Below are positions 24,818 to 33,955 of a DNA stretch of 64,000 nucleotides, piece by piece (the first letter of the stretch is position 1; each line of letters opens with the position of its first letter). The translations under genes were made by a program, and so were the position numbers. The stretch spans positions 434,001-498,000 of the forward strand of contig NZ_JOFJ01000001.1 of assembly GCF_000718255.1 (NCBI RefSeq), written 5' to 3'. This DNA is from Spirillospora albida (lineage in GTDB: Bacteria > Actinomycetota > Actinomycetes > Streptosporangiales > Streptosporangiaceae). The notes beneath the pieces were generated by a model that did no database searches, was not told the DNA's origin, and saw only the letters and a list, made by a program, of their open reading frames with translations.

Positions 24818-25396
24818 TCACAGGTGCGCCGCCACGGCCGGCAGCAGATGCTGGAACGTGCGCCCGGACGCGGTCGCGCCGATCGCGGTCATCGACCATC
24901 CCTGCCCGTCCCGCGTCACCTTCGCCATGATCTGCGCGTTGTGCTGACCGGCGCCGGTCAGCTCGTAGCGGGCGATCTCCTGCCCGGTCGTCTCGTCGAC
25001 GAGCCGGCAGAACGCGTTCGCGATCTGGGAGAAGTCCTGCCCGGTGAAGGAGTTGACGGTGAACACGAGCTGGGTCACGTTCGCGGGGACGCTCTGCAGA
25101 TCGACGTTGATGACCTCGTCGTCGCCCTCGCCCTCACCGGTCAGGTTGTCGCCGGTGTGCTGGACGGACCCGTCCTTGCTGCGCAGCTGCCGGAACCACA
25201 CCTGGTCGGCGAGGTTGCCGGAGGCGTCGAACAGCAGGCAGGACGCGTCGAGGTCGATCGACTGCGGCTTGCCCTTGCCGAACAGGCCCTTCTTCGCGAC
25301 GGCGTCCCAGCCGAGACCCATCCTGACGCGGCTGAGGGTGCCGCCGCCGGGCTTGGCGAGCGAGACCTTCTGGCCCTTCTGCAGCGAAATCGACAT
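24818..25396 (-). CDS. terD: TerD-family stress protein (third copy)
   Basis: A 192-residue calcium-binding TerD-domain protein. Typical segments are ISLQKGQKVSLAKPGG, IDLDASCLLFD, HTGDNLTGEGEGDDEVINVD (acidic Ca2+ site) and VFTVNSFTGQDFSQIANAF. It is more divergent than the two upstream copies and has an extra GLFGKGKPQS insert. The second of two adjacent ATGs (25396) is preferred, with AAGGAG 7 nt upstream. It links the TerD/TerC half of the operon to the enzyme half. Confidence 0.95.
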   Translation of the reverse strand: MSISLQKGQKVSLAKPGGGTLSRVRMGLGWDAVAKKGLFGKGKPQSIDLDASCLLFDASGNLADQVWFRQLRSKDGSVQHTGDNLTGEGEGDDEVINVDLQSVPANVTQLVFTVNSFTGQDFSQIANAFCRLVDETTGQEIARYELTGAGQHNAQIMAKVTRDGQGWSMTAIGATASGRTFQHLLPAVAAHL

Positions 25397-25425
25397 CATC
25401 GGCTCCTTCGGCGAGACGGGCGTGC

Positions 25426-26532
25426 CTAGACCTTCGTGGTGATGATCTTGTTGTCCTCGCCGCCGGACGGTTCGGCGGCGTCGTCGTCGGCGTCGTTGTT
25501 GCGGACGACCGAGCTGATGAACGCGGCGATGATCAGACCGGCCCCGAGCCCGCCGGTGATCCACTCGCTGACATGGTGGCCGATGCTGATCAGCATGCAG
25601 GCCGCCAGGGCGCCGATCGCCCAGTGCGCTCCGTGCTCCAGGTAGACGTACTCGTGCAGGGTGCCCTTGCGGACGAGGAACACCGTGAGGGACCGGATGT
25701 ACATGGCGCCGATGCCGAGGCCGAGCGCGATGACGATCGGGTCGGTGCTGATGGCGAACGCTCCGATGACGCCGTCGAAGCTGAACGACGCGTCCAGGAC
25801 CTCCAGGTAGAGGAAGAGGAAGAAGCCGGCCTTGCCGGTGGCGAGCGCGAGGCCGCTCGGGCCGGACCGGGCCGGGGCCTCGCCCTCCTCGCCCTCGATC
25901 ATGTGCTCGCCCACCTCGGAGAACAGCTCACCGAGCCCGTTCACCAGGATGTAGACCACCATGCCGAGCACACCGGCGATCATGACCTCGCCGGGCTTGT
26001 CCGCCCAGACGCCCGAGACGAGCGCGAGGGAACCGCCGGCGACGACGACCGACAGCTGGTCGAGCTTGCCGATCCGCGCGAGCGGGCGCTCCAGCCACGG
26101 CAGCCACTTGTCGGCGCGCTCCTCGAACACGAAGTCGAGGAACAACATCAGAAGGAACATGCCGCCGAACGCCGCGATCGTCGGGTACGCCTCCTCCATC
26201 AGGTGCTTGTACCGGCTCTCGTCGTTCAGCGCGAGGTCGAACGCCTCCACCGGCCCCAGCTGCGCGGTGACGCCCACGATGACGAGGGGGAACACCAGCC
26301 GCATGCCGAACACCGCGATCGCGATGCCCACCGTCAGGAAGATCTTCTGCCAGAACGGGCTCATGCGGTCGAGGACCTTGGCGTTCACGACCGCGTTGTC
26401 GAACGACAGGGAGATTTCGAGGACGGCCAGCACCGCGACCAGGGCCAGCCCGGACCAGCTGCCATAGAAGAAGGCGGCGACGAGGCCGGCGGCCGTGACA
26501 CCGAAGGACCACCCGAAGGTGCGAAGAATCAT
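25426..26532 (-). CDS. TerC-type integral membrane protein (DUF475)
   Basis: A 368-residue protein with about eight or nine membrane segments. The paired TerC motifs are clear: LEISLSFDNAVVNAKVLDRM near the N-terminus and LEVLDASFSFDGVIGAFAIS in the second half, whose acidic residues are thought to bind metal ions. DUF475 members are found with TerD in metal and stress response operons. It sits between two terD genes on the same strand (29- and 73-bp gaps). Confidence 0.93.
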   Translation of the reverse strand: MILRTFGWSFGVTAAGLVAAFFYGSWSGLALVAVLAVLEISLSFDNAVVNAKVLDRMSPFWQKIFLTVGIAIAVFGMRLVFPLVIVGVTAQLGPVEAFDLALNDESRYKHLMEEAYPTIAAFGGMFLLMLFLDFVFEERADKWLPWLERPLARIGKLDQLSVVVAGGSLALVSGVWADKPGEVMIAGVLGMVVYILVNGLGELFSEVGEHMIEGEEGEAPARSGPSGLALATGKAGFFLFLYLEVLDASFSFDGVIGAFAISTDPIVIALGLGIGAMYIRSLTVFLVRKGTLHEYVYLEHGAHWAIGALAACMLISIGHHVSEWITGGLGAGLIIAAFISSVVRNNDADDDAAEPSGGEDNKIITTKV

Positions 26533-26605
26533 GCGCGTATCTCTGCTCGATGGGACATGGGGCCGGGACGGCCGCCATGGAGGCCGGGCTCACCCGGCCG
26601 GTGCG

Positions 26606-27184
26606 TCAGCCGACGTTGACGCCGAAATCCATGGCGATGCCCGCCAGACCGGAGGCGTACCCCTGGCCGACCGCCCGGAACTTCCATTCTCCCCCGTGCC
26701 GGTACAGCTCGCCGAACACCATGGCCGTCTCGGTGGACGCGTCCTCGGTGAGGTCGAAGCGGGCGAGCTCGTTGCCGTCACCCCGGTTGACGATGCGGAT
26801 GAACGCGTTGCGGACCTGGCCGAAGTTCTGCCGCCGGTTGTCGGCGTCGTAGATCGACACGGGGAACACGATCCGCTCGCACTCGGCGGGCACCGCCGAC
26901 AGGTCGACGTTGATCGACTCGTCGTCGCCCTCGCCCTCACCGGTCAGGTTGTCGCCGGTGTGCTCGACGGACCCCTCGGGGCTCTTCAGGTTGTTGAAGA
27001 ACACGAAATGCCCGTCGGACATGACCTTGCCGTTCCCGCCCAGCATGAGCGCGGACGCGTCCAGGTCGAAATCGGCGCCGGTGCTGGCGCGCACGTCCCA
27101 GCCGAGCCCGACGGAGACGGCGGTGAGGTTCGGCGCGGCCTTCGTCAGCGAGACGTTGCCGCCCTTGGCGAGTGAGACGCCCAT
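26606..27184 (-). CDS. terD: TerD-family stress protein (second copy)
   Basis: A 192-residue TerD protein: GVSLAKGGNVSLTKAAPNLT, FDLDASALMLG, HTGDNLTGEGEGDDESINVD, IVFPVSIYDADNRRQNFGQV and the closing YASGLAGIAMDFGVNV. It is very similar to the neighbouring first copy, pointing to tandem duplication. The acidic GEGEGDDE loop is the expected calcium site. It is part of the Ter operon. Confidence 0.97.
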   Translation of the reverse strand: MGVSLAKGGNVSLTKAAPNLTAVSVGLGWDVRASTGADFDLDASALMLGGNGKVMSDGHFVFFNNLKSPEGSVEHTGDNLTGEGEGDDESINVDLSAVPAECERIVFPVSIYDADNRRQNFGQVRNAFIRIVNRGDGNELARFDLTEDASTETAMVFGELYRHGGEWKFRAVGQGYASGLAGIAMDFGVNVG

Positions 27185-27230
27185 GTCCGGGCCACTTCCT
27201 TCCGGTGAGTCGCGGTGGGGGGTGTCGCGG

Positions 27231-27806
27231 TCAGAGGTTGACGCCGAAGTCGGTGGCGATGCCGGCGAGCCCGGAGGCGTAACCCTGGCCGACGGCGCGG
27301 AACTTCCATTCCGTCCCGGCCCGGTACAGCTCGCCGAAGACCATCGCGGTCTCCATGGACGCGTCCTCGGACAGGTCGTAGCGGGCGAGCTCGGTGCCGT
27401 CGCCCTGGTTCACGACGCGGATGAACGCGTTGCGGACCTGGCCGAAGCTCTGGCCGCGGGCGTCGGCCTCGTAGATGGACACGGCGAACGCGACCCGCTC
27501 GGCGGTGGCGGGCAGCGCGCCGAAGTTCACCTTGATCTGCTCGTCGTCGCCCTCGCCGGCACCGGTGGTGTTGTCGCCGGTGTGCTCGACACCGCCGTCC
27601 GGGGAGCGGAGGTTGTTGAAGAACACGAAGTGCTTGTCCGTGATGATCTTGCCGGTGCCGTCCACGACCAGGGCGGCGGCGTCCAGGTCGAAGTCGGTGC
27701 CGGTGGTCGTGCGCAGGTCCCAGCCGAGGCCGACGGTCACCGCCGACAGCCCGGGCGCCTGCTTGGTGAGCGAGACGTTGCCGCCCTTGCTGAGACTGAC
27801 ACCCAT
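27231..27806 (-). CDS. terD: TerD-family stress protein (first gene of the operon)
   Basis: A 191-residue TerD protein with GVSLSKGGNVSLTKQAPGLS, FDLDAAALVVDG, HTGDNTTGAGEGDDEQIKVN and YASGLAGIATDFGVNL. The ATG at 27806 has TGGAGG about 10 nt upstream. It leads the eight-gene same-strand run, so the operon promoter should lie in the 27807-28020 gap, where I see no clear promoter match. Confidence 0.97.
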   Translation of the reverse strand: MGVSLSKGGNVSLTKQAPGLSAVTVGLGWDLRTTTGTDFDLDAAALVVDGTGKIITDKHFVFFNNLRSPDGGVEHTGDNTTGAGEGDDEQIKVNFGALPATAERVAFAVSIYEADARGQSFGQVRNAFIRVVNQGDGTELARYDLSEDASMETAMVFGELYRAGTEWKFRAVGQGYASGLAGIATDFGVNL

Positions 27807-28020
27807 GCTCCGAGCCTCCAGAAGTCGCATGCCGTGGCGGGCGCCGGTGCCGGCACCCGCTATGACGACGTCAGAGCGATGCTATCCGTTCCCTCCATTG
27901 CCAACCCGTTACCCGCGGCGGTCCCGGCGGCGGGCGCCCCGCGAGGGCATCCCGCGCCGGACGCGCGGAACGGTCCCTTCTACGCCAGACTGGGCGGTGG
28001 GCACGAGAAGGGAGCCGGCG

Positions 28021-29277
28021 TTGCGGGGAGCGGGTGATCAGCGCGGGCGGGGCCGCGCGACGCAGGCGGCCGACGCGGCCCGCGCCGCGCGCGAGGAGGC
28101 CGCGGCCGCCTTCTACGACATGGACCAGGCGCAGAAGTACCTGGCCGGCCGGGTCACCGTCTTCGAGGACCTGGACGCGAGCGCGGCCGCGGCCGCCCGG
28201 CGTGAGTTCTCCGGCCTGTCCGACGCCGCGGACGCCGCGTCCCTCGCCTACATCACGGTCCTGGACGCGCACGACCTCGACCCCGCCGACGGCCGGGAGC
28301 GGACGCCCGCCCAGTACGACGCCGCCCGGCGCGCGTTCGTCGCGGCCACCGAGCGGCTCCGGCAGCACACGGGGAAGCTCAACGGGTTCGCCGAGCGGCT
28401 CGCCCCGGCGATGGCGCGGCTCGAGGCCGCGCTCGACCAGCTCCCGCCCAGGCTGACCGCGGCGCGGGACGCCGTCGCCGCCGCCCAGGCGGCCGTCGCG
28501 GAGGCCCGCGACGCGGGCCTCGACACCGACGACGCCGAGGCCGACCTCGCCCGCGCCCGGGACGGCCTCGCGCGCCTCGGCTCGCAGGGGCTCGGCGGCC
28601 TCGGGCTGGACGGCGCGCTCCGCACCGCCGACGAGGTCCGCGCCATCGCCGAGGGCGTCCGGGACGCCGCCGCCGAGCTGCCGAAGGCGGCCGAGAAGGT
28701 CCGGCACGCGCTCGCCTCGGTGAAGACCCGCGCGGACGTCGTCGCCGGTCGCGCCGATCCCGTCCGGGACGCGATGAAGATGCTGCTGCGCCGCTACTCG
28801 CAGCCCTGCTGGCAGGACCTGCGGGGCGCCCCGGAGGCGATCGAGGCGGGCGTCGTCCGCGCCCGGGAGCGGCTCGCCGAGGCGTCGGCGCACGCGTCCC
28901 GCGCCGAGTGGAAGGACGCGCAGCGCGCGCTGACCGCCGCCCGCACCGAGCTGTCCGCCGCCGACCGGCGCGCCGGCCAGGTCACCGGCCGCGTCGCGGA
29001 GCTGGAGGCCGTCGCCGCCGACCCGGGCGGGGCCGCCGAGGGCGCCCGCTTCGCCGTACGGGACGCGCAGCGCCTGGCGATGGCGCAGCCGGGCGGCGCC
29101 GCGCCGCACCACGCCCGCGCCCTGGACGCCCTCGTCGACCGCCTGGAGAAGGCCCCCGGGCGCCTCACCGGCGCGCACCCCGACTACTGGGCGTACCTGC
29201 GGGAGCTGGACGCGATCAAGACGGCCGCCGGCGACGTGGTCACCCGCATCCGCTCCGAGCGCGCCCAGCAGGGCTGA
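28021..29277 (+). CDS. Alanine-rich coiled-coil protein of unknown function
   Basis: A 418-residue protein made almost entirely of Ala/Arg/Glu/Asp-rich helices, predicted to form coiled coils along its length. There is no signal peptide or membrane segment. A distinct patch near residue 260 reads LRRYSQPCWQDLRGAPEAIE, with the only Cys and two Trp of note. The TTG at 28021 is inferred from GGGAG 6 nt upstream and from where coding character begins. It is divergent from the Ter operon, which suggests but does not prove a link. Confidence 0.75.
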   Translation: MRGAGDQRGRGRATQAADAARAAREEAAAAFYDMDQAQKYLAGRVTVFEDLDASAAAAARREFSGLSDAADAASLAYITVLDAHDLDPADGRERTPAQYDAARRAFVAATERLRQHTGKLNGFAERLAPAMARLEAALDQLPPRLTAARDAVAAAQAAVAEARDAGLDTDDAEADLARARDGLARLGSQGLGGLGLDGALRTADEVRAIAEGVRDAAAELPKAAEKVRHALASVKTRADVVAGRADPVRDAMKMLLRRYSQPCWQDLRGAPEAIEAGVVRARERLAEASAHASRAEWKDAQRALTAARTELSAADRRAGQVTGRVAELEAVAADPGGAAEGARFAVRDAQRLAMAQPGGAAPHHARALDALVDRLEKAPGRLTGAHPDYWAYLRELDAIKTAAGDVVTRIRSERAQQG

Positions 29278-29282
29278 CCGGG

Positions 29283-29759
29283 TCAGCGGGGGCGGTCGCC
29301 CAGGCCCATCGTGAGGTTGCGGGCGGCCATCGGGGGGCCGCTCGGCTGGGGGTCGCCGTAGGGCGGCGGCGGCGCGGGCTGGCCCGGCGGACGCTGCATC
29401 TGCGGGGCCTGGTCCCGGACAGGCTGCCGGCTCTGCGCCGCCTCGACCCACACGGCCGTGCCGTACGCGCAGACCTCGTACCCGCCGCCGGTGAGCGCGA
29501 CCGTGTCGAACCGCATGCCGACCACGGTGTTCGCGCCCTTGCGGCGCGCCTCGTCGCGGAGCCGGTCCACCGCCTCGCGGCGAACGGCGCCGAGCCCGAC
29601 GCCCTGCTGCTCCCCCGTGGAGACGCGGAACGTCCCGCTGCTCGGGGACCCGCCCGGCGCCGGCCGGCCCTGGTCGGTCTGGACGGCCGTCCCCACGACC
29701 TCGCCGAGCACGCTGCGGATCTCGTACCCCGCCAGGCCATCCGTCGTCACGATCAGCAT
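29283..29759 (-). CDS. UPF0145 / YbjQ-like heavy-metal-binding domain protein
   Basis: A 158-residue protein. The YbjQ-type domain is visible from the N-terminus (MLIVTTDGLAGYEIRSVLGE) through REAVDRLRDEARRKGANTVV and GMRFDTVALTGGGYEVCAYG. The C-terminal 50 residues are a Pro/Gln/Gly-rich disordered tail not found in the basic family. These pentamer-forming proteins have no settled function. The gene converges with the coiled-coil gene with a 5-bp gap. Confidence 0.88.
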   Translation of the reverse strand: MLIVTTDGLAGYEIRSVLGEVVGTAVQTDQGRPAPGGSPSSGTFRVSTGEQQGVGLGAVRREAVDRLRDEARRKGANTVVGMRFDTVALTGGGYEVCAYGTAVWVEAAQSRQPVRDQAPQMQRPPGQPAPPPPYGDPQPSGPPMAARNLTMGLGDRPR

Positions 29760-29824
29760 GCGGTCAACGGTAATCCACCCGCCGGACGAAATGCACCGCT
29801 ATGCCCGCCCCGGTGCGACACGGC

Positions 29825-29854
29825 GGAAGGCCGCCCCGTGCGAGGCGGCCTTCC
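29825..29854 (-). terminator. Terminator hairpin after the sigma factor gene
   Basis: Perfect 11-bp arms GGAAGGCCGCC and GGCGGCCTTCC with an 8-nt loop lie 30 bp beyond the sigma-factor stop on the minus strand. It likely ends the dnaG-sigma transcript. Confidence 0.75.
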
Positions 29855-29883
29855 GGTCGGAGCGGTTCGGCGGGACAGGGTCG

Positions 29884-31041
29884 TCAGTCGAGGTACTCCC
29901 GCAGCATCTGGGCACGTGACGGGTGCCGCAGTTTCGCGAGCGTCTTCGACTCGATCTGGCGGATCCGCTCCCGGGTCACCCCGAACTCGCGGCCCACCTC
30001 CTCCAGCGTCCGCGGATGGCCGTCGGTCAGGCCGAAGCGCAGCTGGATGATGCGCTGCTCCCGGTCCGACAGGGTGCCGAGGATGTCCTCCAGCTGGTCC
30101 TGCAGGAGGATGAACGCCGCGGCCTCGATGGGCACCACCGCGTCCGCGTCCTCGATGAAGTCGCCGAGGTCGGAGTCCTCCTCACCGATCGGCGACTGCA
30201 GCGACACCGGTTCCTGGGCGATGCGCTGGATCTCCACCACCCGCACCGGCGACAGGCCCATCTCCAGGCCGATCTCCTCCGGCACGGGCTCCCGGCCGAG
30301 GTCCTGGTGCAGCTGCCGCTGCACCCGGACCAGCTTGTTGATCGTCTCCACCATGTGCACCGGGATGCGGATCGTCCGCGCCTGGTCGGCGATGGCGCGG
30401 GTGATCGCCTGGCGGATCCACCAGGTCGCGTAGGTGGAGAACTTGAACCCCTTCGTGTAGTCGAATTTCTCGACCGCACGGATCAGTCCGAGATTCCCTT
30501 CCTGGATCAGGTCGAGGAACAGCATTCCCCGTCCGACATAGCGTTTCGCGATCGAGACCACCAGCCGCAGGTTGGCCTCGATCAGCCGTTGCTTCGCCCG
30601 CACCCCGTCGCGGGAGAGCTGTTCGAGGTCGAGCCGCCGATCGCGGGAGAGGATGGCGGTGTGCGCCAGTTTCTCCTCCGCGAACAGCCCCGCCTCGATC
30701 GTTTTCGCCAGTTCTACTTCATCTTCTGCCGTGAGAAGCGGTACGCGACCGATCTCTCTCAGATAGATCCGGACCAGGTCGCTCGTCGGCGCCCGCTTGC
30801 CGAGGTCTCCCTCATCCGCTCGCGTGACGTCCTCGGTCTCCTGCGGAGTCTCGAGGACCTCCACCCCCTGCTCTGCGAGCATCCGGACGACCTTTTCCAG
30901 GGAGTCGTCCGGCAAGTCCGAGCGATCGAGCGCGGCAGCGACGTCATCGACGGTCACACCGCCGCGCTCTCTGCCGCGTGCGACGAGGTCCGCCACCTGA
31001 TCAACCGATGGCGCCTCGCTTGGCAGCACCGAAGGGCCCAC
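29884..31041 (-). CDS. Principal-type RNA polymerase sigma-70 factor
   Basis: A 385-residue group 1/2 sigma factor. Region 1.2 is DLVRIYLREIGRVPLL, region 2 contains ANLRLVVSIAKRYVGRGMLF, DLIQEGNLGLIRAVEKFDY and FSTYATWWIRQAITRAIADQ, region 3 has RIPVHMVETINKL, and region 4.2 is TLEEVGREFGVTRERIRQIE followed by SKTLAKLRHPSR. It lacks the long acidic N-terminus of HrdB-type sigma factors. The GTG at 31041 has no strong ribosome site. It follows dnaG by 59 bp, recalling the dnaG-rpoD pairing in E. coli. Whether it is the main housekeeping sigma or a paralogue cannot be settled here. Confidence 0.93.
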   Translation of the reverse strand: MGPSVLPSEAPSVDQVADLVARGRERGGVTVDDVAAALDRSDLPDDSLEKVVRMLAEQGVEVLETPQETEDVTRADEGDLGKRAPTSDLVRIYLREIGRVPLLTAEDEVELAKTIEAGLFAEEKLAHTAILSRDRRLDLEQLSRDGVRAKQRLIEANLRLVVSIAKRYVGRGMLFLDLIQEGNLGLIRAVEKFDYTKGFKFSTYATWWIRQAITRAIADQARTIRIPVHMVETINKLVRVQRQLHQDLGREPVPEEIGLEMGLSPVRVVEIQRIAQEPVSLQSPIGEEDSDLGDFIEDADAVVPIEAAAFILLQDQLEDILGTLSDREQRIIQLRFGLTDGHPRTLEEVGREFGVTRERIRQIESKTLAKLRHPSRAQMLREYLD

Positions 31042-31100
31042 GGAGACAGTTTGCTTCAGATGGGGCCTAGATCACAGGACCTATTTTGCGATCCCTTGAC

Positions 31101-33056
31101 TCACTGTGACCCGAGACCGCGTTCCCGCAACACCCGTCGCTGCTGCTCAAGCGCGACAAGATCGCCGAATAGCCGGTGGTATTCGGTCCCGCTCTCGACC
31201 GGATTCAGCCGCCCGAGTTTAGATTTCACGTCCGCGATCATACGGGTGAGCTGGCGTTCCTGGATACGGGCGAGCAATTCCACCGCATAGCGGTCGTCCG
31301 ATTCCTGTGCGGACCGTACCGGCTCGACTCCGAGCTTGGTGATCAGAGCCCTGACCTCGTCGTTCGGCGCGAGGTCGAGCAGAGCCCTGGCCCACTGGGC
31401 GGCGTCGAGCGCCGCCGTCACGCCGCCCGCCGCCGCGATGACCGCGCGGACCGCGGTGTGCGGCGGCGCGATGAACGCCTCAGCCGGGACCTCGTCGAAC
31501 ACCGGCCCGAGCAGCGCGGGCCGCTGCACGGCGAGCTTCAGCAGCTCCCGCTCGCGCTGCACCTCCGGATCGCGCGGATCCCAGGCGGGACGCTCCGCCG
31601 CGACCGGCCCGTTGCCCGCCGGGCCGCCGTCCTGGACGCGGCCATCGCCCTGCCCCCTGGCACCGCCCTGCGGCCTGCCCGCGCCCTGCGCCCGGCCGTT
31701 GCCGTGCCCCCGGCCGTGCGCCCGCGCGGCGAGCTCCCGGACGCGGCGCAGCACGAACTGCTCGTCCATGATGCCGAGCCAGCGGTCGAGGTTCACCGTG
31801 TACATGTGCCGGAGCGCGCGGTCCTTGATCGCCGCGACGACCGGCGCGGCGGCGTCGAGGGCGGCGAGCCGGCCCTCGGCGGTGTCGAGGTCGTGCCGCT
31901 GGATGGCGTCGCGGACCTTGAACTCGAACAGCGGCTGCCGGGACGCCACGAGGTCGCGGACCGCCGCCTCTCCGTTTCGGATCCGCAGGTCGCAGGGGTC
32001 GAGGCCGTCGGGCTGGATGGCCACGAACGTCTGCGTGACGAACTTCTGCTCGTCCTCGAACGCCCGCAGCGCCGCCTTCTGGCCGGCCGAGTCGCCGTCG
32101 AAGGTGAAGATCACCTCGCCGCGGAACTCGTCCTGGTCCATGAGCAGCCGGCGGAGGATCTTGATGTGGTCGTCGCCGAACGCCGTCCCGCACGTCGCGA
32201 TGGCCGTCTCCACACCGGACAGGTGGCAGGCCATGACGTCGGTGTAGCCCTCGACCACCACCGCCTGCCGCCGCCGCGCGATCTCCTTCTTCGCGAGATC
32301 CGCCCCGTACAGGACAGAGCTCTTGTGGAACAGCGGCGACTCGGGGGTGTTCAGGTACTTGGGGCCGTCGTCGTCGTCGAACAGCTTGCGGGCGCCGAAC
32401 CCGATGACGTCGCCGCCGAGGTCACGGATGGGCCACATCAGCCGGCCGCGGAACCGGTCCATCGGCCCGCGCCGGCCCTCCTTCGCCAGCCCGCCCGCGA
32501 TGATCTCGCGGTCGGCGAACCCGCGGGACCGCAGGTGCCGGACGAGGCCCTCCCACTCGCGCGGCGCGAACCCGACACCGAACCGCTCCGCGTCGGCGGT
32601 CTCGAACCCGCGCCGCGCCAGGAACTCGCGGCCGGCCCGGCCGTCGGGGGAGGCGAGCCGCTCGGTGTAGAACTCGGCGGCGGCCCGGTGGGCGTCGATC
32701 AGCCGGGCGCGCTGCCCGCCGTCCTGGCGGGGGCCGCGGCCTCCGGGGCCGTCCTCGTAGCGGAGCTGGAGGCCCACCTGGGCGGCGAGCCGTTCCACCG
32801 CCTCCGAGAACGACAGGTGCTCGATCTCCTGGACGAACCGGATGACGTCCCCGCCCGCCTCGCACCCGAAGCAGAAGTACAGGCCCCGGGAGGGCGTCAC
32901 GTTGAACGACGGTGACTTCTCGTCGTGGAAGGGGCACAGCCCCTTGAGGTTCCCGCCGCCCGCGCTGCGCAGCTGCAGGTACTCGCCGATCACGGCGTCG
33001 ATGGACGACCGCTCCCGTACGAGCGCGATGTCCTCATTGCGAATCCGGCCTGCCAC
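31101..33056 (-). CDS. dnaG: DNA primase
   Basis: A 651-residue primase that makes RNA primers at the replication fork. The N-terminal CHC2-type zinc finger is intact (CPFHDEKSPSF then LYFCFGCEAGGD), followed by the catalytic core, with VVVEGYTDVMACH and the TOPRIM acidic residues in ITFDGDSAGQKAA. A Gly/Arg/Gln-rich low-complexity linker (about residues 445-480) precedes the C-terminal helicase-binding domain. The start at 33056 gives the canonical GRIRNEDI opening. Confidence 0.97.
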   Translation of the reverse strand: MAGRIRNEDIALVRERSSIDAVIGEYLQLRSAGGGNLKGLCPFHDEKSPSFNVTPSRGLYFCFGCEAGGDVIRFVQEIEHLSFSEAVERLAAQVGLQLRYEDGPGGRGPRQDGGQRARLIDAHRAAAEFYTERLASPDGRAGREFLARRGFETADAERFGVGFAPREWEGLVRHLRSRGFADREIIAGGLAKEGRRGPMDRFRGRLMWPIRDLGGDVIGFGARKLFDDDDGPKYLNTPESPLFHKSSVLYGADLAKKEIARRRQAVVVEGYTDVMACHLSGVETAIATCGTAFGDDHIKILRRLLMDQDEFRGEVIFTFDGDSAGQKAALRAFEDEQKFVTQTFVAIQPDGLDPCDLRIRNGEAAVRDLVASRQPLFEFKVRDAIQRHDLDTAEGRLAALDAAAPVVAAIKDRALRHMYTVNLDRWLGIMDEQFVLRRVRELAARAHGRGHGNGRAQGAGRPQGGARGQGDGRVQDGGPAGNGPVAAERPAWDPRDPEVQRERELLKLAVQRPALLGPVFDEVPAEAFIAPPHTAVRAVIAAAGGVTAALDAAQWARALLDLAPNDEVRALITKLGVEPVRSAQESDDRYAVELLARIQERQLTRMIADVKSKLGRLNPVESGTEYHRLFGDLVALEQQRRVLRERGLGSQ

Positions 33057-33145
33057 GATGACGGAGTCTACGGCCGCGCCCCGACATCCGGAGCATCACT
33101 CGGGCACCGGCCGTCCTGACGACGGGTCACCCGTCCGCGGGGGCC

Positions 33146-33394
33146 TTCGCGAGATACGCCGACGCCTGCAACCTGTTCGACGGCGAGGAGCTGCCCCGGA
33201 AGCTGGACGTCCTGCGCGGGCACTGCGAGCGGGAGGGCCGCGACTACGACGCGATCGAGAAGACGTCCCTGACGTTCCTGCCGGAGAACCCGTCCGTCGA
33301 GACCGTCGAACGGCTCGCCGGGCACGGCGTCGACCAGGTGATCTTCTCGCATCCAGCGGTCAGGACCTGGCGGGACTGCTGGGCGAGGCCCTGA
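33146..33394 (+). pseudogene. Remnant of an LLM class F420-dependent oxidoreductase
   Basis: The frame reads FARYADACNLFDGEELPRKL then DVLRGHCEREGRDYDAIEKT and HGVDQVIFS, the C-terminal third of luciferase-like F420-dependent enzymes. No upstream part of the gene exists: the region before it is non-coding and then dnaG. The final residues diverge from the family after VIFS, so the 3' end may also be shifted. It is a decayed fragment between dnaG and gtrA. Confidence 0.7.
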
Positions 33395-33431
33395 GCCGGA
33401 CCGAGAGGACCGTCCCGGCGGGTCGGCGAGG

Positions 33432-33899
33432 CTAGGCGGACGCGGTCGCCGGGGTGAACACCCACTTCTTGTACGACCAGTAGCGGAACGCCGAGCCGAG
33501 GCCCACCCCCGCCAGCAGGCCCGCGTTGTAGGCGACGCCGCCGTGCAGGCCGAGGGTGTAGTAGGTGAAACCGGTGCAGAGCACCTGGATGAGCAGCCCG
33601 ACGCCGTTCAGCGCGAAGAAGATGACGACCTCGCGGCCCGAGCCGTCGCTGTCGCGGTGCCGGAACGTCCAGTGCCGGTTGGCGAGGTACGACGTGAGCG
33701 TGGACACCAGGGTGGGCACGATGACGCTGATCACGGGGCTGCCGCCGAACAGGATGTGCATCAGGTTGGCGCCGCCGACCATGATGAGCGTGCCGACGCT
33801 GCCCACGACTCCGAAGCTGAGGAGTTCGCGGACGAATCTCCGGTACGCGGGGGCGGCCGGGACCGTTTCCACGGGTCTCGGCCGCTGCAGGATGCTCAC
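33432..33899 (-). CDS. GtrA family membrane protein
   Basis: A 155-residue protein with four membrane segments: LLSFGVVGSVGTLIMVGGAN, ISVIVPTLVSTLTSYLANRH, FFALNGVGLLIQVLCTGFTY and AYNAGLLAGVGLGSAFRYWS. The closing FRYWSYKKWVF is the GtrA signature. Family members help move lipid-linked sugars across the membrane. The GTG at 33899 is the likely start; the longer frame through the upstream MFS remnant is accidental. Confidence 0.92.
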   Translation of the reverse strand: MSILQRPRPVETVPAAPAYRRFVRELLSFGVVGSVGTLIMVGGANLMHILFGGSPVISVIVPTLVSTLTSYLANRHWTFRHRDSDGSGREVVIFFALNGVGLLIQVLCTGFTYYTLGLHGGVAYNAGLLAGVGLGSAFRYWSYKKWVFTPATASA

Positions 33900-33955
33900 T
33901 CGCCCAGACCTTACCGGAGCAGGACATAAGCCACGGGCCCAACCCGGTGAAAAGA

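Noticed and set aside
27475..29277. A 600-residue version of the coiled-coil protein
   Set aside because: The extra N-terminus overlaps terD antisense and is of poor composition. Coding character begins near the TTG at 28021.
33056..33435. Functional gene on the plus strand after dnaG
   Set aside because: Only the C-terminal third of an F420-dependent oxidoreductase is readable and there is no start region.
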